Shown here in pieces: positions 40,560 to 52,347 of a stretch of 64,000 nucleotides of DNA. Origin of the DNA: Calendula officinalis (lineage: Eukaryota; Streptophyta; Magnoliopsida; Asterales; Asteraceae). Within the stretch, counting starts at the first letter, position 1. Each line of letters opens with the position of its first letter. Under the pieces are notes generated by a model, which saw only the letters and a program-made list of their open reading frames with translations, had not been told where the DNA came from and did not search any database. The stretch lies in the NCBI GenBank assembly GCA_963853835.1, contig OY970826.1, positions 78,300,929 through 78,364,928 on the forward strand, given 5' to 3'. A program made the translations under genes and the position numbers.

Positions 40560-40960
40560 CAACATTTAATATCTAGAGTCTATCAAATAAAACATTACAA
40601 ACTAGTTTTTACCAATCCACCCATAAAATCTTACATTTAAGATATTTATGGCTTAACCAAAAAACAAATTACTAGATGGTTTACTCAACTACATCTAATT
40701 TTTGCACGCTACCACTATCAAACATAATGGAATTTTTAAAACACCATACCATCCAAAAAGTAGTTATCCCAATCACATGAAACTTTAGCCTTCGATTGTT
40801 GATATTAGAAATCAAATCACTATAATTCACCAATCTTCCATAGACATTTCTTCAAAGATTTGAAAATTGCACCATTTATAAGTTTTACTCCAAACCTCAT
40901 TTGCAAAACTACAACGAAACATAATATGATAAATATTCCGTTCCACACCCACAAGGGGGG
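40560..40960 (-). pseudogene. Decayed LINE reverse-transcriptase tail
   Basis: Minus-strand translation from about 40950 gives GVERNIYHIMFRCSFANEVW and KWCNFQIFEE, the zf-RVT end of a plant LINE, then several stops. It is unlike the LINE at 36-36.9 kb in sequence. Confidence 0.5.
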
Positions 40961-41120
40961 TTCCGGATCAGTTGGTTTGAGTGTTGTAATTTAACCGGCC
41001 CTTAGGTTGCGGGTTCGAAACCCTTCTGAAGCAATATTTTTAACCACAAGGGTGGGCGCGGTTGGTAAGACTTGGGCCTCCTATGTGGGAGGTCTCGAGT
41101 TCGAACCCCGTGAAACCCCC
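40957..41120 (+). repeat. Two tRNA-like SINE heads in tandem
   Basis: First head: GATCAGTTGGTTTGAG (A box) and GCGGGTTCGAAACCC (B box). Second head: GGGCGCGGTTGGTAAGACTT (A box) and GAGTTCGAACCCC (B box), about 80 bases later. The second is followed by SINE-like body to about 41340. No full tRNA cloverleaf was found. Confidence 0.55.
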
Positions 41121-41373
41121 CTTGTGGCCACCAGCCTCCTTTGAAACGTGGGTCCCCCTCTGTGCTGAAAATGTTGGGTCTTGTATATCGAGCCCAAGCA
41201 GAGGTGTGGATATCATTGTTAGGTGATTTGCCGGGGAATGCACCTGTTGCTGGGTCGGGTGTCCGGTCACAAATGTGGCCAGTGTCAATGGTACACTCCT
41301 TTACCATTTTTTTTTACCCACAAATCAGGCATAATGTGGAGTCAATTTCTTAACCCTGTCTCGATAAATTATA

Positions 41374-41638
41374 CTCCCTCCGTCCCACAAAAAAACTTCC
41401 CATTTGGCTTTTGCACATGTTTTTAGGTAATAGTTAGTGGTGGGGTAATTGATAATACTTTTGATTAAAATATAAGGTTAGATTGGAGAGAGAAAGATAG
41501 TTAGTGGATATTAGTGGTGGGGTTTTTAATAATAATAGTTTTTTATTGGGTGGAGCCCACCAAATATGGGAAATGAGAAGTTTTTTGTGGGACAAAAGTT
41601 TAGAGTGAAATGAGAAGTTTTTTGTGGGACGGAGGGAG
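41374..41638. mobile_element. Stowaway-like MITE, second copy
   Basis: 265 bp, CTCCCTCCGTCCC to GGGACGGAGGGAG, with TA on both sides (41372-41373, 41639-41640). Same family as 2514-2777. Confidence 0.88.
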
Positions 41639-41640
41639 TA

Positions 41641-42189
41641 ACGAGTAGGAAGCTGGTCCAAATTAAACACCGGAGAAATATATTTATCTTTATCGGAAGA
41701 GATTAAATGTGGTATATAACGTTTTTTCCCGAAAAGGTAAAAAACTACAACTAACACACGTAGTAGTTACATCTAATATGTCTGCAAATAGACTTGAACC
41801 TTGATTGTAGGATGACTCACATATGCCTTCATGGATGATTTTCCCTTACATATTTGTATTCCGATTATATTCATGATGTGTCATTTTGTTTTACTTGAAG
41901 TTTGACCTTTTATTTATGAATGTTAACTTTCTAACGGTATTGTGTTGCTGAACTTGATGATGTATTGTCTGACTTTTTTTTTTCTTCTTAATGTATAATC
42001 GTTACCTCCCCAATTTGCAACCTTCAAAGTTATGGGCCTACGGCAAGGGAGAAAGTCAAAGTCAACGATGGTTGTTTCAGTAGTACCATTTAGAAGTGAT
42101 GACGTGGCCTTAAATGATTGGAGGCTGGATGAGGGAGCAGGTGTTAAGCTGCTCACGCATGTAGAGTAACGAAATCTCGTGCACCCACC
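41641..42189. other. Intergenic before the fold-back element
   Basis: A 45-codon open stretch at 42034-42168 (MGLRQGRKSKSTMVV onward) resembles coding sequence in composition, but no family is recognised and no splice context is convincing. Confidence 0.3.
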
Positions 42190-42196
42190 AATACTG

Positions 42197-43833
42197 GGAA
42201 GAATTTGCAAGAATAGTGCAGCTCCCTTTCAAATTGTACAAATAATGCTGTTTTTGGGGCTTTTGCAAAAATAATGCTATCCCTTAGTGTCACACCCGGA
42301 TCCCCTTCTTTCCCCTAGTACCACACCCGGATACCTCTTGAACCTGCACACTCGTCTGTACCTTGCGTACTTTCATGTAGGAACAGTGTACCTTACGTAC
42401 TTTCATGTAGGAACTCCTAGTAGTACACCCGGATCCCCTTGGGGTATCCCCGAGTAGTACGCCCGGATCCCCTTGGGGTATCCCCACTTGGCACGCCCGG
42501 ATCCCCTTTAGCTTAATGGTTTTTGTCTTTTTAAATAGTGCTTCTTATTTTAGAGAGCGGTTTTTATTTGTACTGAACAGTTTTATAAACTGACGACTAA
42601 CGAAATTAACAACACACTCGAAACTAGTGCTTCTTATTTTAGCTTATGGTGTATTACAAAATTTATAAACTGATTTTCAAATAGTGCTTCTTATTTTAGC
42701 TTATGGTGTATTACAAAATTTTAGACACAGACAAAATTTATAAACTGACGACTAACGAAAACAACACACTCGAAACTAGCAACCAACCATAACGAACACA
42801 AAATATATAATTTCTTGTACAAAGGCATATGATATCAAAATGTTAAATTTCTTTTTTGATATTGCAGTAATTTCTAATAACTAATAACTCAAAACATTTT
42901 ACATTAATCAAAAGATATTTGATTTGATTTAATACTTTATATCATGTGCCTAAAGCAGACTTCTTGTATTTATCTTCAATAACTCAATCAAAATTTATTT
43001 ATTTTCCAATACGCTGTATTGTGTTATGTTTTTGGAATATGTGGTAATGTTTGAACCACATATTTTAATGCATCTACCATAATAGTTGCATTACTTATTT
43101 ATAAAGTATGCAGAAATACATGTACATTATGGTATAAGAATAAAAAAATGTGATAGCAACATTAATTCCCTTGGAATATAAATAGTTAATAATGTAAATC
43201 GACTGTTGGACCTTTATTTTAACTTGGAAGATTATAAATGAAATTAACGTGCTAGTGCATTTATTTTTATGTATTAAATATGGATATTCGTGAATACATT
43301 GCTTATTTTGAAAGGGAATTGATTCGTATAAAAAATTATTTCCACAGAGCAATTTTTAAGTTAAATGATAATTATGTTTTTCTTTTACTTTTATCATACT
43401 TTGCATTTTACTCCTCTCATGAAAAGTAAAAGAGAAGCATAATTGTAATACACCATAAAACTGTTCAGTACAAATAAAAATCGCTCTCTAAAATAAGAAG
43501 CACTATTTGAAAAGACAAAAACCATTAAGCTAAAGGGGATCCGGGCGTGCCAAGTGGGGATACCCCAAGGGGATCCGGGCGTACTACTCGGGGATACCCC
43601 AAGGGGATCCGGGTGTACTACTAGGGGTTCCTACATGAAAGTACGCAAGGTACACTGTTCCTACATGAAAGTACGCAAAGTGTGCAGGTTCAAGAGGGAT
43701 CCGGGTGTGGTACTAGGGGAAGAAGGGGATCCGGGTGTGGCACTAGGGGATAGCATTATTTTTGCAAAAGCTCCAAAAACAGCATTATTTGTACAATTTG
43801 GAAGGGAACTGCACTATTCTTGCAAATTCTTCC
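42197..43833. mobile_element. Fold-back (MULE-like) element with 380-390 bp arms
   Basis: 1637 bp. The left arm 42197-42586 and right arm 43455-43833 are near-perfect inverted repeats beginning GGAAGAATTTGCAAGAATAG. Flanks carry the 7 bp duplication AATACTG (42190-42196, 43834-43840). Each arm contains tandem units: ATACCCCAAGGGGATCCGGG repeated about every 36 bases, and TTCCTACATGAAAGTACG twice, 30 bases apart. The loop repeats TGCTTCTTATTTTAG. No transposase is present, so it is non-autonomous. Arm repeats keep an open frame on both arms (42290-42487 minus; 43554 onward plus), but this follows from the repeat units and is probably not a gene. Long arms suggest Mutator or Foldback; a 7 bp target site is shorter than the usual 9 for Mutator. 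Confidence 0.88.
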
Positions 43834-43916
43834 AATACTGACGTTGATGCTGTTTGTTTCTAAAAACATTCCCCCATTTCGTGACATTTTTAGAGAGACA
43901 GAGTTTAGAGTTTCCA

Positions 43917-45625
43917 ATGGCGACCTCTAAACTACAAGCTCTATGGAATCACCCTGCTGGCCCCAAAACTAGTGAGTTGATCCTTGAAAAACCTTTTCTT
44001 TTCGATTTAAATCATGACAATTATGCAAAATTAGGTTTTTTTTTTTTTTTCCTTACGAAATATTTGGGGGTTTTAGGTTCGGTTGATTATTTCATTTGTA
44101 TGTTATTCGATTTGAGTTGTTTTGCATCTGTTGAGGTAGGTCAGCATCTTTTTTGTGCTAATTGATTGATGTTCATCAATTTGACTTTACATGTCGAAGC
44201 GAAGGTAATACTTGTCAAATGAATTTGGTACCAATTTACAACAAAAAAATTATAGATTTCAGAAATAATATGTCTAATCACCAAAGTCAAAGTATAGATT
44301 CTTCATACCAATTTTGGCTTGCTTTCCAGCTTGAAATTGTCATCAACATACTTATTTATTGGGGAAAACCTATCAAAAAGTGTATATAGTTTAGAGTCTA
44401 AAAAGTTTAATACTATATGATTATATAAATTTGGCAAATACAAAGCCAAACCCAGATGATAGTAACTAATTAAGAGAAAAACTTTCACTTGCTTGAAAAT
44501 ATCATGTGTTGTGACAATTATTTTGTTTTACAATATTAATTGACTAATATGTTTATGTTTATGTAGTTCATTTCTGGGCTCCTACTTTTAAATGGGGAAT
44601 TAGTATAGCTAATATTGCAGATTTTGCCAAGCCACCGGAGAAACTTTCATACCCGCAACAATTTGGTATCCAATCTTTTAATTTTTTGCATTTGTTCATC
44701 TCTCTGACTTTCAAGTTGTAATTTTTAATCTCAGACATGGGTTAAAAAATCTTTCTGGTTTGGTTGTATAGATTGGTTACTGCATTGAACTATATGAAAA
44801 GAATCATAACAGATACATTTTGGTTATAAAAAAAATTGAATTTTTTGTTATTTATGTCACACAATGGTTTTAGTTTTGAGAAATGATATTTAGGCCTACC
44901 ATTTGGTACTACTTATAGTCCTACCCACTTGATAGGATGACATGTGTAATCCACTAATTCTCTCTCTTAATATTATCCTTTGATTTTGACACATGTCTCT
45001 ATCCAATGAGTAGGACTATGAGTAGTACCAAATGGTAGGACTAAATACCATTACTCTTTAGTTTTTACCCTTTTATCAATTATTTACAGCTGTCACAGCT
45101 ACTGGAATCATATGGTCTCGTTACAGCATGGTTATCACCCCCGTAAGTCAAATTTATATACTCTATTTATTATCAGTCATCTATCATTACCATAGAAGTT
45201 TCAATTTTTTTGATTTGGCACGTAAAATGTTGGACAGTTTATTTGTCTCCCAATTGGAACCCTTAAATTAATATGGTAAATGTTGTTGCACAAGTCATTT
45301 GTTTTTGTTGATGATTGGTTACTGTTTTTGATTACAGAAAAACTGGAACCTTTTTAGTGTAAATGTTGCTATGGCTGGAACAGGGTTGTATCAACTCTCC
45401 AGGAAAATCCGGTAAGTCAAACCTGTTGACTTTGGGTTTTCATCGATGCGTACAGTTGTTTTTGTCTTTCAGTTCTTAGGGAATTTGATATGAAATCGTA
45501 GTTAGTTAATTTGATGTGCAAAAGTGATTATGTAATATCATTAGATGGCTAATGTTTTTGTTTGTATTGTTGCCAGGCATGATTATTTTAACGAAGAGAA
45601 AGAGGCTGCTGCCATAAAGGAATAA
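43917..45625 (+). CDS. MPC: Mitochondrial pyruvate carrier subunit
   Basis: Five exons: 43917-43971, 44567-44665, 45090-45142, 45338-45411, 45577-45625, all GT-AG, with the frame continuous across every junction. The product is 109 residues, the normal family length. It starts MATSKLQALWNHPAGPKTIH, continues FWAPTFKWGISIANIADF, then GIIWSRYSMVITPKNWNLF and SVNVAMAGTGLYQLSRKI. This is the MPC fold with two or three short hydrophobic helices in the inner mitochondrial membrane, where an MPC heterodimer imports pyruvate. It is closest, from memory, to the plant MPC2-type members (Arabidopsis NRGA1 and MPC3). The ATG lies 84 bases past the fold-back element, so the element sits in the promoter or leader. 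Intron 2 contains a MITE. Confidence 0.93.
44882..45052. mobile_element. Palindromic MITE in MPC intron 2
   Basis: AATGATATTTAGGCCTACCA on the left pairs with TGGTAGGACTAAATACCATT on the right, with further inner pairing (TTTGGTACTACTTATAGTCC with GGACTATGAGTAGTACCAAA). Same family as 9946-10092. Confidence 0.8.
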
Positions 45626-46380
45626 TGACGAAAAAGTTAATACTAAGTTTCTGTTATAAATGATTTGCTCTTGTTTATGTCATTGTTTTACTTTGATAAA
45701 TTTGCAGTTTGTTCCAAAATAATACTGCATCTAATTTCTTTATGCATTTGATTAATACAATTATCCAAATCAAAGGCTGTGATTATTAAAGAAAATTAAT
45801 AGATTCCATGTGAGTGAGTATGTGACAATTATTTTATGGTTAGAAGGATGAAGTATAAAATTTTTGTAGAAAGCAATATAATTTGTTGTAATACATCTTA
45901 ATTGAAACTTGAACTCACACACTAAGCCACGTGTAAATCAAAGGCCTTTAAATTTATTTATTTTTAACAGCAAAAGGCCTTTAAAATTTTATTTTAACCA
46001 AAATATAAGTAGTTTCTCAAACAAACAAATGGATTTAAAAGCAAAATCCACACAGATTGCACTTGTTTTAACATCAAATGTCAACTATATATATCAGCTT
46101 AAACGAGCCATACAAATCTAACAGTTTTTTCAGAATGAATTGAAACTTGTTTGGCCTCAAAAGTCAAAAGTACACCAAACCTTAAACTTACATCATTTAT
46201 ATAAACTGAAACCATATTTCTCAATCTTGAATCAATTAATTTCAATTCAATTAAAAGTTTTTCAGTATGACATGCTTAGAATCATCAACTAATTCATTTC
46301 TTCAGCATATGGGGGTCTCTTTCTAGGCCACCATTTCTATCATCCTCTTCTCACCTAAAATTGAAAAAAAAGACGATTTA
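45626..46380. other. Spacer between MPC and the convergent unknown gene
   Basis: Holds the 3' ends of both genes. A 70-codon frame at 45909 is not convincing. Confidence 0.4.
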
Positions 46381-47713
46381 TCACGTTTCATCTTTCGTTT
46401 CTTCCAAATCTTCATCTCCATCATGAGCATTCAAATCCAACGTGCTTTCATTTAGATCTTGCCTTCCTAAATTTGTCTCTTCAGAAACCTAAATAAATAA
46501 ATAAAGTGAAAATAGGTCGAGTTGAGTTATGTTCATTTGATAATGAACGGGAAGAAATGTAGCTTAAAAGATGACAGGATAAATTTGGCTCAAAATATAC
46601 AGAGTGTTTACTGAGCATCTACAATGTAATTTATGTAATCATATTTAATTTGTTAATTGTTTTAACAAATAAATAAAATGGCAATATACATTGTTTGCGG
46701 GTCAAGCAACCCAGCCATTTTGCCGAAGGGATTTGAGTTCAAATTCGTGAATGCACCAATCAAACACCATGAAAATTTTCATCTGATGATTATTGGTTTT
46801 CTTGAGAACTTAAAAATAAAAACAAAAGTTTACCTCATTTTCTTCCATGGGGACATCATTAATATCTGGTTTTCCATTAGCATCATCATCAGCCTTCAAA
46901 TTCGGGTCTGTTTCAATTGATTCATCAATATTATCCTCTGGTGACTCTTTCTTTTGTTCTTCAAGTAAGGCTATCTGATACCATTGAAACCGCCATATTA
47001 ACATTACAATAAAAGGTAAATCTTTTAACTTAACATATACCATTATTTAGGCAATCCGGTTAAAATTTTGAACCCTAGAGTCTCTCTTCTGCAATTCAGA
47101 GCACAAAATTAACATTGTTACATAAACCCTAATCTAAACCTATTAGAATTCAGATATATTTTGAAATCCAAATCCAACAACATAAACCCTAACCTAAACC
47201 TATTAGAATTCAGATATATGTTACATAGACTGTATTTCTAACAGAACAACTGTAACTTCTTCCTTATTTTAACAGATGTCGTTCTTAAAATAAAGCATTA
47301 AAACTGACAATCAGATCAAACCATAAAAATTATCAGAATTTCAGCAAAAAGTGATGGATTGTTACCGGAATATACTTAATTTTACGGCGAGGCGGCTCTT
47401 CATCCACTTCTTCGGCGGTACCATCGTCCTTGGCATCACCATTGCTAGTATTCTCGGCGACGGCGTTTTGATTTTGACTAATAGGAGTCCATTTATATAG
47501 CTTAAGATGAGAGCCGTTGTCATTACTACCGTTAGATGAAGAATTTCCGTTGCTGTTGATGCTTGCTTGGTGATTATTAGTTGACGCGCCTGCGGTGTTT
47601 GGGGGCGTTACATGGATCCACTTCTTCTTCCACTTCCTCACGGGACCTGTAAAGACGGTGGCTGGTCCGTACCGAGTTGAAGATCGGCCGAGTCGCGCCC
47701 CAACTCCTTCCAT
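46381..47713 (-). CDS. Conserved plant protein of unknown function
   Basis: Three exons in transcript order: 47713-47366, 46974-46834, 46488-46381, with GT-AG introns in phase 0; 198 residues. It starts MEGVGARLGRSSTRYGP, followed by ATVFTGPVRKWKKKWIHV, a conserved basic/aromatic block. An Asn/Ser-rich linker leads to LYKWTPISQ and PPRRKIKYIPIALLEEQKKE, then a long acidic tail. I recall a plant-only family with exactly this start and the RRKxKYxPIAxLEEQ block (for example Arabidopsis At4g22320/At5g55210, from memory), with no assigned function. The basic KWKKKW block could bind nucleic acid or act as a nuclear signal; this is speculation. No membrane segments or catalytic motifs are present. 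The 46381 stop is TGA. Confidence 0.82.
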
Positions 47714-47961
47714 ATATTAACAGCTGATGATACGGATCTGTGTCGACTCGGTGGCGATCAGATCGGAATTGCAAGGCTCCGACGATGCTTCATTTATCTC
47801 GGTTTTGGTATAGGTAGGAATTAGGTACATGCGGGCATACCGTAAATCAAAGCCGTGAACAAAGGGCGCACTAGTTTATTACTTAAGAAAGGAATTAGCA
47901 ACCTACTTCTACATTATAGAATTAACATAACCCAATTACAAGTACACATATTAAAATATGA

Positions 47962-48118
47962 GTTTTGATAATGATAGCCCTTAAAACTGTTAATAAGCGC
48001 ATTAAAACTTGTACATTAATCACCACCCCCTGCATTTTAGGTATCACTTATCCGATAATATAAGTACAATTTTTTAATGCATATTATTGACAGCCCTAAG
48101 GGCTGTCATTATCAAAAC
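47962..48118. mobile_element. MITE, GACAGCCCTTAGGGCTGTC family, copy 1
   Basis: GTTTTGATAATGATAGCCC on the left pairs with AGGGCTGTCATTATCAAAAC on the right. The body contains CCCTGCATTTTAGGTAT, a variant of the family word CCCCTGAATTTTAGGAAT. 157 bp, non-coding. Confidence 0.8.
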
Positions 48119-48256
48119 TCGTAAAATATTTTAAAAAAAAAAAGAAAAGAACATTTAATCAAGCCATTAGCGAAGGTTAAATTGATAGGGTCTGATACTT
48201 AGCGCGAGGTTAGCACAGCCACATACTTCAAACCAGACTAAATAATCCGATCCAAA

Positions 48257-48445
48257 ATAATTCTTTTTTTAACGGTCAGTTAGTAAATTAGTGGTTCGAG
48301 CCTAGACAGTGATATCTACAAGGGACAGTATATCTTCCCTCGAACCTTCCACCAATCGGGAATAAACTCCACGTCCGCGAAGTCACCAATAGATCATGGA
48401 CAACACTTTATCTTTCACCAATACCACTAGACTAGAAGCCTTAGG
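48257..48445 (-). mobile_element. SINE, second full copy
   Basis: Same family as 38176-38367. TAATCCGATCCAAA flanks it at 48243-48256 and 48446-48459 as a 14 bp target duplication. The poly-T end on the plus strand marks the minus-strand 3' tail. Confidence 0.85.
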
Positions 48446-48716
48446 TAATCCGATCCAAAGTATACAATCACATAATTGAATAAACTATTATAAATAAATA
48501 TATAAATTAGAAATCAAGCCAAAATTTTTATTATTTATGTAAATAGATTGTCATATGAACTTTGGAACCCTCATAAGAAACATTCTTTGCCTTCTATTCT
48601 TGTTTCCTTAGTATTATTAACATAATAAGTACAAAGTTGTAATTTTTACTAAATTTTTATATATAATTAATTAAGATAGTTTATATGAGTGTATTCTAGA
48701 AAGTCCAAATGATTTG

Positions 48717-51700
48717 TCTAGTCTCAAGGGACAAATCCTAGTCATTGGATCAAGATGGTCAAGATCAAATCCCCCACCTATAGCCACCTACAGCCACCGC
48801 CCGCCGCCGCCGACCACCGCCGTCGGCGACGGCCGGCGGTGGTGGCTGACAGTGAAGGTGCTGGTGGTAATGGGGGCGGTGGTGGTATTGATGTATTGAA
48901 ACACATGTGCTTCACTGAGACACAGCATATTACTTCGAAGCACATGTGCTTCAGGTCACGAAACACATTTGTTTCAAGTCACTAAAAACATGAGTTTCTA
49001 AACACACAAGGGAGCATACGAAGTACATGTGCTTGACGTTATGAAACACATGTGCTTCACTGTAACACCGCAAAATTTAGAAAGCGTTTTTTTTAAAGGG
49101 CGAAAGCATAAAGGTAATAGATAAGGTTTAGATTTACAAACCAAACGTCCCAAAATAAACTCCAAATAATAATAATAATATTTAAACGGTGTTAATAAAC
49201 GACATGACTCATTTTACAAAACATATCCAATTGAGTTTGGTCACCCATTCCGTCCAAAGCATCGATCAACCTGAAAAGAGTCAACGAATGAGGGATTAGT
49301 ACAAAGCTAAGTGAATGAACATAATCTACAAATTATGTAAAGCACAACAAGCAAGCACCAATATCTCCACGACCGTTACTCCTCGTAACCACTTAACCAC
49401 TGTTCATCTTAACCGCAGTTCCACTTAGCCACTGTTCCACCGAACCACTAACTGTCTAGGGAGATCGGGGGTCCTGCCGGAAGCCTAAAACCATTGTCGG
49501 CCAAACAATGGTACGCGATGGCCTGTACCCAACTCACCGGTAAACCCCCTTACGTGTAACGCATATAGTAAGGTCCGAATACCACGATTCGTCGATACAC
49601 TATGCCCAGCCGTTATCCATCCGACACTGACATCTCTATCCTCGATTGCCACTAACCGAGTTGTTGCTACCAATTAAGAAAACCTCTTCATCTATGTGCA
49701 CATATCCTATTTCGCTTAACCCGATCAAACGGGTGCCCAACAAGCAAACGGTTAAAGATTCGCGCCCGAAAAACGACCCGAAAACCCGCAGACTGAAGTT
49801 CACGATCGTGAACAATAGTTCACGAACGTGAACTAGAGTTCACGATCGTGAACTCGCGACAGTGGGTGTTTCCTGCATTTTTCCTGTATTTTCCTGCATC
49901 TTTCCTGCCAAACATGCAATAACGAACCGATTGTAGCCAAACACAAGTTGGAGGTTAAATCCACTCACCGTAACCTTCTCCTTGTCACCAACTCAGTAGT
50001 CTAATGTCACTGAGTTGTCCTCCTGTTTCCAGTTAATCCAAAAAAAATACCGAATTAGTACATAATTCCACCAAAAGTATAAACAATGTTAAATATACAT
50101 TTAACACCAAAACTTGCACCAACTAGATAACTAAACACTTGCATCATCATAGGAACATGTCATGACCATTTACACTTACATAACAAGTCAACTAGGCGTT
50201 TTGCAAGTCTTACATTCAAACGGGTCAAAACCGGATTATTAAACAATAATATATCCTACAACTACCATCATATCATCAACTTACAATTCACCAAAATATG
50301 TAATTATCATGTTATTGTCACTCCTAGTTCAATTCAAACAATACGATACACATTTAGCCAACTTTCGCATTATATACCCAAACGGGTCAAAACCACATAT
50401 TTAACTTTATCACTTCCAAACACAACTATAAATGTTAAAATCATAACATTGGGCAATTCATAACTTACTAGTCATTTTAACAAGACAAAATTCCATTTCT
50501 AGACTAATATCAACAACTTCCAACTACTAGTTTATATTTTAAATATAAAACTACCATGTCCACCAAATGACACCATAATTTGCCAAACACCAAAAATAAC
50601 TTTTCTGACATGTTATTTTACAATAACTAGCAATATAAGTCATAAAACATACAAATGACATGTTACATCAAATAGTCACTTAAACCCAATAACCAGTTCA
50701 TATTTTGACATAAACCACCCAAAACTATAAAACTAGAATCATTTATCAAATCTCACCAAAATTTGACATTAACCATAACTAAGATAACAAACATCCTATT
50801 TTGACATACACAAGCATCAAAACCTCATAAAGCATACAACTAATATTTTACCACCAACTAGTCATACAACACATTAACTAGTTCATAATTTATACATAAT
50901 CCATACAATTGTTTTAACTAACAATTTCATTCATACAAGTCAAAATGAACCATATTAACATTTAATACTTCCTACATATTAATTTAACCCACATTAATAT
51001 TAAAACCCATAAAAAGTCTTAGTTAGAAGCATAATTCAAAACCACACAAATGACACACACACAACAATACACTAGATTTAAGTATAAATCACATTTTCAA
51101 ATTTAAACTATGATCAATTTTTATTAACATAAATCATTTCAATACAATCATTAAATCTAAACACTAGATTTAAGTATAAATCACATTTTCAAAACTCTTC
51201 TCAAATAATTTCAGTAATCGATGCAATCACTTACAACCTCTTTTATCTTCAATTATTACTATCGCAAGTCAACTCAAAATAATCTACACATACAGTTCAT
51301 TAGTCACTTTTCAGACTCCAAAGTCAACATAGGAAACCAATCACGATTGCATCATTACATTTCAGGTCATTTAGATATTTAACATTGACTGACGGTCATA
51401 ATTAATGGCTATAACAAAAGCAAGCATCAATTTATTCACTTTGGACAGGCATTTCCGACTCTCACTATACAAGTCACTACATGTGACCCGACAAGTCACA
51501 ATAAAAGTTTCAACTTTTTCACAATACAAACATTAGTCCTACTTGGACTATTCAATTCACGTATACAATTCCATCAATTTTATTTACAAGCATCACAATA
51601 TCACATTCACGAAATTTACAATAATTACCATTATACTCAATTTGATCCATGGGCACATATATTGTGATCGAAACCGACATACAATCGATTCTCTTCGCTT

Positions 51701-52347
51701 CTCCTGAAGTGAAGGAACAACCAAAACAGTTACAATCAACTTGTCACCAATTTGCACAATATGAAAACGAGCAACTTTAACCACCGAGACACTATGTGTG
51801 TCCCGACAAACAAGAAAAGATTCAATCTTTTATAACATTTATTCATAACTTTGATTAAACTAGACTAGTCCATACATCATATCACACTAAACTTAGTCCA
51901 AGTTTCAATAAAGGAACATGTAAGCATGCATCACTTATATCTACAAAACTCCCGACACATATGATGTATTCCAAACCAATAAGCAATCAATTATTCCAAT
52001 TCGAGTGACATAAAACACCAAAGGTAAGCAATTCAGTTCATCACAACATTTCACAAATCTTAATTAAGCGACATACTCAATTAACAATTCTACATAAGCA
52101 CAAGTATTGAGTTTATCACCGCCGGCGGCCACCTCCGGTCACCACCACCCCCGGTCATCACCGGCCACGGCCACCTCCGGCCGCCGTCCGCCGCCGCTGG
52201 CCGCCCCCCGCCGCCCATTGCCGCTGCCCGCCGTCTCCGGACGCCGGAGAAGCACATGTGTTTGTAGTGGTGGTGGTGGTTTGAATCTTGATCTTGACCA
52301 TTGATTTTTCTTGATCCAAAGGCTAATAATTGTCCCTTAGAACTAGA
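48717..52347. mobile_element. Inverted-repeat DNA element carrying a nested gypsy LTR
   Basis: Left end TCTAGTCTCAAGGGACAAAT (48717) pairs with right end ATTGTCCCTTAGAACTAGA (52347). The pairing continues inward as CATTGGATCAAGATGGTCAA on the left with TTGACC and TTGATCC words on the right, about 75 bases in all. Beyond this both arms carry CCGCCG/CGGCGG-rich sequence and ACACATGTGCTTC words. The unfilled DNA element would be roughly 0.6 kb; the remainder is the LTR at 49061. The terminal words are shared with the 154 bp MITE at 58709-58862. No transposase was found. Target-site duplication not resolved. Confidence 0.6.
49061..52090 (-). mobile_element. Gypsy-type LTR, inverted, nested
   Basis: It begins TGTAACACCG on the plus strand, the reverse complement of a GGTGTTACA-type 3' LTR end, and resembles in layout the LTR at 1-2221. 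It has the palindromic TTCACGATCGTGAAC repeats at 49795-49855, a GC-richer control region (49370-49780), and a long AT-rich remainder to about 52090. No gag-pol was found, so it is a solo or truncated LTR. The right boundary is uncertain. Small ORFs inside (for example 51593-51784) are not credited. Confidence 0.55.

Noticed and set aside
40957..41120. Sequences resembling functional tRNA genes
   Set aside because: A and B boxes are present but no acceptor stem pairing or complete cloverleaf could be formed; they are SINE heads.
42290..42487. Open frames on both arms of the fold-back element (also 43554-43841)
   Set aside because: They are translations of the arm tandem repeats and inverted copies of each other; no domain or independent start evidence.
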